A stretch of 64,000 bases of DNA from Ridgeia piscesae (taxonomy: Eukaryota > Annelida > Polychaeta > Sabellida > Siboglinidae), in assembly GCA_025642075.2 (NCBI GenBank), contig JAODUO010000625.1, forward strand, positions 40,001 through 104,000, given 5' to 3'. The notes under the pieces were generated by a model that did no database searches, had not been told where the DNA came from, and worked only from the letters and a program-made list of their open reading frames with translations. The position numbers were made by a program, and so were the translations under genes. Each line of letters begins with the position of its first letter. The stretch's first letter is position 1. Shown in pieces: positions 57,975-64,000 of the stretch.

Positions 57975-59718
57975 ACTGTTCAGTATTTAAAAGTAATTTG
58001 ATATCAAATGATAACACCAGCAAGAGTACACTTTCAGTAAAGTGCACTTATTACTTCATAATACTCACTCTATCAGTGTCACAGTCAGTGACAGGACAAA
58101 GTGGCCTAAATCCACCACTGTCATCAACTGTTGCCCGAGTGACGTTGCGTGTCGTCCCACCAGGTACCTCCAGTTCAGTGTCAGGGTCGGGAGTGAGTCA
58201 GACACGGGGGACTGTGCCCTGCCTGACAGCGACGACGAACTCGTGCTGCTCCAGTACTCCTGCTCCGGGGCCGTGCGGTGGAGCACGCTCCGACTCCTCA
58301 CTCCGGGAGACTTCAGTGAGCCCCAGTATGTCACTAGTCTCAGTATGTCATTATTCCTAGTGTGTCACTAGCCCCAGTGTGTCATTATTCCTAGTGTGTC
58401 ACTAGCCCCAGTGTGTCATTATTCCTAGTGTGTCACTAGCCCCAGTGTGTCACTAGCCCCAATGTGTCATTAGTCCCAGTATGTCACTAGCCCAAGTATG
58501 TCACTAGCCCAAGTATGTCACTAGTCCCAGTATGTCACTAGCCTGAGTATGTCACTTGTCCCATATGTCACTATCCTAAGTGTGTCATTATTCCTAGTGT
58601 GTCACTAGCCCCAGTGTGTCATTATTCCTAGTGTGTCACTAGCCCCAGTGTGTCATTATTCCTAGTGTGTCACTAGCCCCAGTGTGTCACTAGCCCCAAT
58701 GTGTCATTAGTCCCAGTATGTCACTAGCCCCAGTATGTCACTAGCCCAAGTATGTCACTAGTCCCAGTATGTCACTAGCCTGAGTATGTCACTTGTCCCA
58801 TATGTCACTATCCTAAGTGTGTCATTATTCCTAGTGTGTCACTAGTCCCTGTGTGTCACTAGCCCCAGTGTGTCATTATTCCTAGTGTGTCACTAGCCCC
58901 AGTGTGTCACTAGCCCCAATGTGTCATTAGTCCCAGTATGTCACTAGCCCAAGTATGTCACTAGCCCCAGTGTGTCACTAGTCCCTGTGTGTCACTAGCC
59001 CCAGTGTGTCACTAGTCCAAGTATGTCACTAGTCCCAGTATGTCACTAGCCTGAGAATGTCACTTGTCCCATATGTCACTATCCTAAGTGTGTCATTATC
59101 CCCAATATGTCACTAGCCCAAGAGTGTCACCAATCTCTCCCTAGCACCAGTGTTACTGTACTGCATATATCTTTATACTTGTGAAGTGTTACACTCAATT
59201 AAAATGAAAAATAACTTTTGGAACTTGAACAAATTATGCAAGACAGAAATATTATGAATGACATTTTTCAAACCAATTCAGTTAATTTTGTTAGTTCTTC
59301 TTCCTTTCATCTGGATGACTTCAAGACATGAGCTGTTGTTAATGCAATTGTAGACATATTTCTCTTAGTCAGTGTCATGAAAGATTAAACCTGAAGAGAT
59401 CAAAGATTGACTACATCTAGTCAGGTACTGTACAAAGGTTGTTGCCAGCAGAAGCATCAGGTGGATGAGTTGTCCTTCCAGAATGGTGTCCGTCCACCTG
59501 CCGGCCCAGGCAAGGCAGGCCGCCTGTCGCTTCCGCTGGTGGCAACCGGTTCACTCCGGTTATGCCCGGGACGTGTGGGCAGTGGACGACGTTTCCCTCA
59601 CCGGTCACCTCTACAACACCATCAGTCTGGACTTCACCAACCGACAGGATACAGACATCGCACTCGACGTCCACCTCGGACACACAGACCCCTACTGCGG
59701 CCTGCAGCACACTCTCAG
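40487..59718 (+). CDS. RELN: Reelin, 5' portion (18 coding exons; continues beyond window)
   Basis: Reelin is a very large secreted glycoprotein; in vertebrates it signals through VLDLR/ApoER2 to guide neuron positioning. Eighteen exons with matching phases give about 902 codons: 40487-40709, 43045-43300, 44164-44234, 44650-44758, 45596-45689, 46166-46217, 46638-46728, 47495-47747, 48449-48591, 48809-48963, 50835-50953, 51358-51566, 52856-52984, 53420-53529, 54328-54391, 57237-57467, 58164-58325 and 59482-59718. Seen: signal peptide (residues 1-25), Reeler domain (about 28-180) with PFFFLCNYHG and GTGCVSFLATATLG, CWALDNVLV and DPVDPGNWLFFPGA, the first reelin repeat, an EGF-like module at about 674-702 (CNGRGTC..CNFDFEGPSC), then the next sub-repeat with FRWWQPVHSGYARDVWAVDD. 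Human reelin has its first EGF at the same residue position. The remaining two thirds or more lie to the right. Introns are loaded with minisatellites. Confidence 0.96.
40735..41690. repeat. 27-bp minisatellite in reelin intron 1
   Basis: About 30 imperfect units of CAGCTAATCCACTAACCTAC plus TCATAGA, starting about 25 bases after the exon 1 donor. Confidence 0.92.
41700..43044. other. Rest of reelin intron 1, no feature seen
   Basis: AT-rich unique sequence with short A/T runs. No open frame or element supported. Confidence 0.6.
43045..43300 (+). CDS. RELN: Reelin coding exon 2 (Reeler domain)
   Basis: VTIMSTRDFDGFMLTGLYT, QKFVCSVVHSYIGH and FLWRAPAAGTGCVSF. Acceptor tgtttcag, donor gtgagt. 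Confidence 0.96.
43301..43570. other. GC-rich patch in reelin intron 2
   Basis: Directly after exon 2, about 250 bases are unusually GC-rich for an intron here, with CTCTCCGGTCTCTCC, CTCTCCAGACCGCTCCG and a CATATG pair. It could be a regulatory patch or an old element. No termini were found. Confidence 0.3.
43724..43792. repeat. (AT)n microsatellite in reelin intron 2
   Basis: Pure AT run followed by TATATATTATATT. Confidence 0.95.
44164..44234 (+). CDS. RELN: Reelin coding exon 3
   Basis: ATATLGDQVLFKDTTVMQLC, then EEG; end of the Reeler domain. Phase 2 in, phase 1 out. Confidence 0.96.
44650..44758 (+). CDS. RELN: Reelin coding exon 4
   Basis: RPKLALIHSEGIVFRDDFDS, matching human HLAEIHSDSIILRDDFDS. 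Donor gtaatg splits a Trp codon. Confidence 0.95.
44862..45000. repeat. (GTGC)n / (GT)n alternating purine-pyrimidine tract
   Basis: A GTGC/GTGT run, with near-pure GCGT from about 44875 to 44940. Alternating purine-pyrimidine of this length can adopt left-handed helix. Confidence 0.95.
45180..45400. repeat. Imperfect CCATC/CTGT-rich low-complexity tract
   Basis: Degenerate short units (CTGTCCGTCCAT, CCACCCATCCAC, CTGCCCACCTGC) in reelin intron 4. Confidence 0.6.
45596..45689 (+). CDS. RELN: Reelin coding exon 5, GC donor
   Basis: GVEISDKCGVVLSGHAAVAC, then GETNRTL. The homology and phase end at CTG followed by GCAAGT, so the intron begins with GC rather than GT. The rest of the donor matches consensus. 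Confidence 0.92.
46046..46114. repeat. (AT)n microsatellite in reelin intron 5
   Basis: Pure AT run ending about 50 bases before the exon 6 acceptor. Confidence 0.95.
46166..46217 (+). CDS. RELN: Reelin coding exon 6 (mini-exon)
   Basis: Fifty-two bases: ITQPLNMTTAAVLQFSV, matching human ITTGLNTTTASVLQFSI. Acceptor tttgtag, donor gtaagt. Confidence 0.95.
46638..46728 (+). CDS. RELN: Reelin coding exon 7
   Basis: SGTCAVPDDDVVVYYGTQDC, then TLWTPFEHI. Acceptor cttcacag, ends two bases into an Arg codon. Confidence 0.93.
47215..47420. repeat. AT-rich dispersed repeat, copy 2, internally duplicated
   Basis: Two or three diverged units of about 75 bases with ATATCTCAAAGATGGCCTTT-like and ATATCTAAAACG phrases; similar to 7480-7562. 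Confidence 0.5.
47495..47747 (+). CDS. RELN: Reelin coding exon 8
   Basis: STVVVRLPADARQTDICLKW, CWALDNVLV and DPVDPGNWLFFPGARIM. The acceptor gttgtcag at 47494 was chosen over cag at 47440 because it alone completes the split Arg codon and matches the family. Confidence 0.95.
47753..48440. other. Reelin intron 8, diverged internal repeat only
   Basis: Two related stretches (near 47960-48090 and 48350-48445) share ACAGTGGCTTTAGAAA-like and AAGTTATTG phrases. Otherwise unique AT-rich sequence. Confidence 0.45.
48449..48591 (+). CDS. RELN: Reelin coding exon 9
   Basis: HKCHSDTNAMVFV, YNYVTTRDIDL and FFEETFDGKVEG. Phase 0 in, phase 2 out, donor gtaagt. Confidence 0.95.
48809..48963 (+). CDS. 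RELN: Reelin coding exon 10
   Basis: NNCGVLDRGTATVM, RLLCSPSINLKEAGNLRFHF. Donor gtgggt; a 32-bp array begins about 60 bases on. Confidence 0.95.
49022..50470. repeat. 32-bp minisatellite in reelin intron 10
   Basis: About 40 units around GTGTACCTGTGTGTAATGGA followed by GTGTCACTCAG. Early units are longer with GGGCATGTACCTGAG. Begins about 60 bases after the exon 10 donor. Confidence 0.95.
50835..50953 (+). CDS. RELN: Reelin coding exon 11
   Basis: QADVFVYAEDDHGHTVSLLN, the BNR-like strand of sub-repeat 1A. Acceptor gttgttgcag, donor gtcagt. Confidence 0.93.
51358..51566 (+). CDS. RELN: Reelin coding exon 12; its donor is the seed of a 47-bp array
   Basis: RLCWVQKSHGGKNYDVWSID, matching human FCLRQKNHQGHNRNVWAVD, and HYVQFAINMHCGPQGINSR. 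The last about 28 exon bases plus donor gtcagt are repeated about 23 times downstream. The frame stays open to 52683, so the true donor could be any of several copies; the first is chosen because it joins exon 13 with family-like length. Confidence 0.92.
51567..52680 (+). repeat. 47-bp minisatellite; every unit carries the reelin exon 12 donor
   Basis: About 23 units. Each contains GGACCACAGGGAATCAACA then ACAG, derived from the exon 12 end, followed by GTCAGTTCACATTCAGTC from the intron start. All three plus frames are open through the array. Confidence 0.96.
52856..52984 (+). CDS. RELN: Reelin coding exon 13
   Basis: [20 protein letters not shown], then CLPGSC, matching human [20 protein letters not shown]. 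Donor gtgagt. Confidence 0.95.
53420..53529 (+). CDS. RELN: Reelin coding exon 14
   Basis: WQQYTVPIPMAALTRHSRFR, then WRQ and SWAIDS, matching human WNRITIPLPNAALTRNTRIR. The acceptor (ccactag) sits inside a perfect CTCF-core match. Confidence 0.93.
54328..54391 (+). CDS. RELN: Reelin coding exon 15 (EGF-like, first half)
   Basis: VYIGPCRGGCNGRGTCTQAG, matching human [20 protein letters not shown]. Acceptor gtttcag, donor gtgagt. Confidence 0.96.
54405..54785. repeat. 10/11-bp repeat after the reelin exon 15 donor
   Basis: Alternating CAGTGACACA and CAGTTGACACA units start 15-20 bases after the donor. Confidence 0.95.
54930..56995 (+). repeat. 38-bp minisatellite (dimer of 19-bp units) in reelin intron 15
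   Basis: About 54 copies of CATTGAGTAAGTGTCCAGT joined to a related 19-mer CACTGAGTGAATGTCTAGT. One half of each dimer contains GTAAGT, the ideal 5' splice-site hexamer. Confidence 0.96.
57237..57467 (+). CDS. RELN: Reelin coding exon 16 (EGF-like second half, sub-repeat 1B)
   Basis: CNFDFEGPSCD completes the EGF-like fold; then MLIDDMF and YLCGVVGSGKAVVFHEGG, matching human FGCGVLASGKALVFNKDG. Confidence 0.96.
57637..57972. repeat. (AC)n followed by (AT)n microsatellites in reelin intron 16
   Basis: An AC run of about 165 bases with small interruptions, then AT runs with ATGTGTATATA breaks to 57972. Confidence 0.95.
58164..58325 (+). CDS. RELN: Reelin coding exon 17; donor is the seed of an about 17-bp array
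   Basis: YLQFSVRVGSESDTGDCALP, LVLLQYSCSGAVRWSTL, ending FSEP. The last seven exon bases and donor gtatgt recur throughout the following array. Confidence 0.94.
58326..59125 (+). repeat. About 17-bp minisatellite with about 230-260-bp higher-order copies; units carry the reelin exon 17 donor
   Basis: Units such as AGCCCCAGTATGTCACT share 19 bases with the exon 17 junction AGCCCCA/GTATGTCACTAG. Blocks starting near 58360, 58590 and 58840 repeat the same series of variants (including ACTTGTCCCATATGTCACTA). Confidence 0.93.
59482..59718 (+). CDS. RELN: Reelin coding exon 18; donor is the seed of a 56-bp array
   Basis: MVSVHLPAQARQAACRFRWW and YNTISLDFTNRQDTDIAL, then DPYCGLQHTL, matching human FNSISLDFTNLVEVTQSL. 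Ends CTCAG with donor gtaggt. The next exon must lie beyond 64000. Confidence 0.95.
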
Positions 59719-60625
59719 GTAGGTGGCGCCACTCACACACTCAGGCTAGGTGGTGTCATTGGTTTACCCTCAGGTGGGTGGCACCACTCACACACACTCA
59801 GGTAGGTGGTGCCATTGGTTCATCCTTGGGTAGATGGCACCACTCACACACACTCAGGTAGGTGGTGCCATTGATTCACCCTCAGGTGGGTGGCACCACT
59901 CACACACTCAGGTAGGTGGTGCCATTGGTTCACCCTCAGGTGGGTGGCACCACTCACACACTCAGGTAGGTGGTGCCATTGGTTCACCCTCAGGTGGGTG
60001 GCACCACTCACACACACTCAGGTAGGTGGTGCCATTGGTTCACCCTCAGGTGGGTGGCACCACTCACACACACTCAGGTAGGTGGTGCCATTGGTTCACC
60101 CTCAGGTGGGTGGCACCACTCACACACACTCAGGTAGGTGGTGCCATTGGTTCATCCTTGGGTAGATGGCACCACTCACACACACTCAGGTAGGTGGTGC
60201 CATTGGTTCACCCTCAGGTGGGTGGCACCACTCACACACACTCAGGTAGGTGGTGCCATTGGTTCATCCTTGGGTAGATGGCACCACTCACACACACTCA
60301 GGTAGGTGGTGCCATTGGTTCACCCTCAGGTGGGTGGCACCACTCACACACACTCAGGTAGGTGGTACCATTGGTACACCCTCAGGTGGGTGGCACCACT
60401 CACACACACTCAGGTAGGTGGTGCCATTGGTTCACCCTCAGGTGGGTGGCACCACTCACACACACTCAGGTAGGTGGTGCCATTGGTTCACCCTCAGGTG
60501 GGTGGCACCACTCACACACTCAGGTAGGTGGTGCCATTGGTTCACCCTCAGGTGGGTGGCACCACTCACACACACTCAGGTAGGTGGTGCCATTAGTTCA
60601 CCCTCAGGTAGATGGCACAACTCAC
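59719..60625 (+). repeat. 56-bp minisatellite (2 x 28); each half carries the reelin exon 18 donor
   Basis: About 16 units. One half has CTCAGGTAGGTGGTGCCATT, the other CTCAGGTGGGTGGCACCACT then CACACA. CTCAG/GTAGGT is the exact exon 18 junction. Confidence 0.96.
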
Positions 60626-60844
60626 ACACACACGCAATTGTGTGACCACGCAACGATTATCAAGATTGAACGGTCAAATTCTAAAGTTGGTTCTGCTGCA
60701 TAAAAACATATTTGGGTTTTCAATATAATAGACATAATATATACTGTATAACAAAACTGCACATTATAAATAAATAATATGAAAGCAAGAAGCGCACTCC
60801 TTTTAAGAACAAACATTTGTTACACTTAATATGGTTTGTGTTCA

Positions 60845-63800
60845 GGTGTTGTGTATGTGTGATATACTGTCAGTCGTGCCTGTGCTTGTGTCTGTGTGCT
60901 ACTGTCAGTTGTGCTTGTGTTTGTGTGCTACTGTCAGTCGTGCCTGTGCTTGTGTATGTGTGCTACTGTCAGTCGTGCCTGTGCTTGTGTCTGTGTGCTA
61001 CTGTCAGCCGTGTCTGTGCTTGTGTTTGTGTGCTACTGTCAGTCGTGCCTGTGCTTGTGTATGTGTGCTACTGTCAGTCATGCCTGTGCTTGTGTCTGTG
61101 TGCTACTGTCAGCCGTGTCTGTGCTTGTGTCTGTGTGCTACTGTCAGTCGTGCCTGTGCTTGTGTCTGTGTGCTACTGTCAGTTGTGCCTGTGCTTGTGT
61201 CTGTGTGCTACTGTCAGTCGTGTCTGTGCTTGTGTCTGTGTGCTACTGTCAGTCGTGCCTGTGCTTGTGTCTGTGTGCTACTGTCAGTTGTGCCTGTGCT
61301 TGTGTTTGTGTGCTACTGTCAGTCGTGTCTGTGCTTGTGTCTGTGTGCTACTGTCAGTTGTGCCTGTGCTTGTGTTTGTGTGCTACTATCAGTTGTGCCT
61401 GTGCTTGTGTCTGTGTGCTACTGTCAGTTGTGTCTGTGCTTGTGTCTGTGTGCTACTATCAGTTGTGCCTGTGCTTGTGTTTGTGTGCTACTATCAGTTG
61501 TGCCTGTGCTTGTGTCTGTGTGCTACTGTCAGTTGTGCCTGTGCTTGTGTTTGTGTGCTACTGTCAGTCGTGTCTGTGCTTGTGTCTGTGTGCTACTGTC
61601 AGTTGTGCCTGTGCTTGTGTTTGTGTGCTACTGTCAGTCGTGTCTGTGCTTGTGTCTGTGTGCTACTGTCAGTTGTGCCTGTGCTTGTGTTTGTGTGCTA
61701 CTGTCAGTCGTGTCTGTGCTTGTGTCTATGTGCTACTGTCAGTTGTGCCTGTGCTTGTGTCTGTGTGCTACTATCAGTTGTGTCTGTGCTTGTGTCTGTG
61801 TGCTACTGTCAGTTGTGTCTGTGCTTGTGTTTGTGTGCTACTATCAGTTGTGTCTGTGCTTGTGTCTGTGTGTTACTATCAGTCGTGTATGTGCTTGTGT
61901 CTGTGTGCTACTGTCAGTTGTGTCTGTGCTTGTGTCTGTGTGCTACTGTCAGTTGTGCCTGTGCTTGTGTTTGTGTGCTACTGTCAGTCGTGTCTGTGCT
62001 TGTGTCTGTGTGCTACTGTCAGTTGTGCCTGTGCTTGTGTTTGTGTGCTACTGTCAGTCGTGTCTGTGCTTGTGTCTGTGTGCTACTGTCAGTTGTGTCT
62101 GTGCTTGTGTTTGTGTGCTACTGTTAGTCGTGCCTGTGCTTGTGTCTGTGTGCTACTGTCAGTTGTGCCTGTGCTTGTGTTTGTGTGCTACTGTCAGTCG
62201 TGTCTGTGCTTGTGTCTGTGTGCTACTGTCAGTTGTGTCTGTGCTTGTGTTTGTGTGCTACTGTTAGTCGTGCCTGTGCTTGTGTCTGTGTGCTACTGTC
62301 AGTTGTGCCTGTGCTTGTGTTTGTGTGCTACTGTCAGTCGTGCCTGTGCTTGTGTCTGTGTGCTACTATCAGTTGTGTCTGTGCTTGTGTCTGTGTGCTA
62401 CTGTCAGTTGTGCCTGTGCTTGTGTTTGTGTGCTACTGTCAGTCGTGTCTGTGCTTGTGTCTATGTGCTACTGTCAGTTGTGCCTGTGCTTGTGTTTGTG
62501 TGCTACTGTTAGTCGTGCCTGTGCTTGTGTCTGTGTGCTACTGTCAGTTGTGCCTGTGCTTGTGTCTGTGTGCTACTGTCAGTCGTGCCTGTGCTTGTGT
62601 CTGTGTGCTACTATCAGTCATGCCTGTGCTTGTGTCTGTGTGCTACTGTCAGTTGTGTCTGTGCTTGTGTTTGTGTGCTACTATCAGTCGTGTCTGTGCT
62701 TGTGTCTGTGTGCTACTATCAGTTGTGTCTGTGCTTGTGTCTGTGTGCTACTATCAGTCGTGTACTGTGCTTGTGTCTGTGTGCTACTTCAGTTGTGTTG
62801 TGCTTGTGTTGTGTGCTACTATCAGTTGTGTCTGTGCTTGTGTCTGTGTGCTACTGTCAGTTGTGCCTGTGCTTGTGTTTGTGTGCTACTGTCAGTCTGT
62901 GTCTGTGCTTGTGTCTGTGTGCTACTGTCAGTTGTGCCTGTGCTTGTGTTTGTGTGCTACTGTCAGTCGTGTCTGTGCTTGTGTCTGTGTGCTACTGTCA
63001 GTTGTGTCTGTGCTTGTGTTGTGTGCTACTGTCAGTCGTGCCTGTGCTTGTGTCTGTGTGCTACTGTCAGTTGTGCCTGTGCTTGTGTTTGTGTGCTACT
63101 GTCAGTGTGTCTGTGCTTGTGTCTGTGTGCTACTGTCAGTTGTGCCTGTGCTTGTGTTTGTGTGCTACTGTCAGTCGTGCCTGTGCTTGTGTCTGTGTGC
63201 TACTGTCAGTTGTGCCTGTGCTTGTGTTGTGTGCTACTGTCAGTCGTGCCTGTGCTTGTGTCTGTGTGCTACTATCAGTTGTGTCTGTGCTTGTGTCTGT
63301 GTGCTACTGTCAGTTGTGCCTGTGCTTGTGTCTGTGTGCTACTGTCAGTCGTGTCTGTGCTTGTGTCTGTGTGCTACTTCAGTTGTGCCTGTGCTTGTGT
63401 TTGTGTGCTACCATCTGCTGTGTCTGTGTGTACTTCAGTTGTGCTTGTGTCTGTGTGCTACTGTCAGTTGTGCCTGTGCTTGTGTCTGTGTGCTACTGTC
63501 AGTGTGCCTGTGCTTGTGTCTGTGTGCTACTATCAGTCATGCCTGTGCTTGTGTCTGTGTGCTACTGTCAGTTGTGTCTGTGCTTGTGTTTGTGTGCTAC
63601 TATCAGTCGTGTCTGTGCTTGTGTCTGTGTGCTACTATCAGTTGTGTCTGTGCTTGTGTTTGTGTGCTACTATCAGTCGTGTCTGTGCTTGTGTCTGTGT
63701 GCTACTATCAGTTGTGCCCACTATGTGCCTGTGCTTGTGTTTGTGTGCTACTGTCATTGTCTGTGCTTGTGTCTGTGTGCTACTATCAGTTGTCGCTGTC

Positions 63801-64000
63801 GTGTGCACTTCAGGTTGTGTCGTGTTTGTGTCTACTGTCAGTTGTGCCTGTGCTTGTGTCTGTGTGCTACTGTCAGTTGTGCCTGTGCTTGTGTCTGTGT
63901 GCTACTATCAGTCGTGCCTGTGCTTGTGTCTGTGTGCTACTATCAGTTGTGCCTGTGCTTGTGTCTGTGTGCTACTGTCAGTTGTGCCTGTGCTTGTGTC
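60845..64000. repeat. 35-bp minisatellite running off the right edge
   Basis: About 90 units of GTGCTACTGTCAGTTGTGCC then TGTGCTTGTGTCTGT. Regular to about 62760, then single-base losses are frequent. All plus frames are open (Cys/Leu/Val-rich), which is a repeat artefact. Confidence 0.96.

Noticed and set aside
60817..62512. Three overlapping Cys/Leu/Val-rich frames of over 430 codons
   Set aside because: Translation of the 35-bp repeat in all three plus frames; not protein genes or membrane proteins.

Overview
This window is nuclear DNA from an intron-rich animal. Three conserved metazoan genes are split into short exons with canonical GT-AG junctions. The rest is AT-rich introns and intergenic DNA full of micro- and minisatellites and small DNA-transposon remnants. 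The proteins and repeat load would suit a mollusc or another spiralian, but nothing here fixes the phylum. Layout: 1-3.7 kb is a patchwork. It holds a decayed non-LTR retrotransposon reverse transcriptase, a broken cadherin-repeat fragment, one unrecognised minus-strand exon, tetranucleotide arrays and a foldback element. 6.3-15.6 kb (minus) is a complete CCDC47 gene (12 coding exons, 477 codons), an ER membrane protein of the PAT complex. 18.0-29.2 kb (plus) is ORC5, origin recognition complex subunit 5 (14 coding exons seen, with one segment of about 25 codons not found). 31.4-37.7 kb is a single giant array of a 14-bp unit. 40.5 kb to the right edge (plus) is the 5' part of reelin: signal peptide, Reeler domain, first reelin repeat, first EGF-like module and the start of the next repeat (18 coding exons, about 902 codons, continuing off the window). 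CCDC47 and ORC5 are divergent across about 2.4 kb. ORC5 and reelin are tandem. The three genes have unrelated jobs (membrane-protein biogenesis, DNA replication, extracellular signalling), so their adjacency is probably incidental. All three have a splice acceptor just before the start codon, so each 5'UTR is probably split. The most unusual signal is the relation between tandem repeats and splice junctions. At least five junctions have been swallowed by minisatellites, so each repeat unit carries a copy of the splice site with some exon sequence: the ORC5 exon 6 acceptor (48-bp units, about 30 copies, in frame and open into the exon), the reelin exon 12, 17 and 18 donors (47-, about 17- and 56/28-bp units), and a once-duplicated CCDC47 exon 5 donor. 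Several other arrays begin or end within about 30 bp of a junction. This is the observation I would follow up first. Caveat: several arrays, above all the 14-bp one, alternate between perfect stretches and stretches with an indel every few units. That looks like long-read consensus error, so copy numbers and the missing ORC5 segment may be assembly artefacts.
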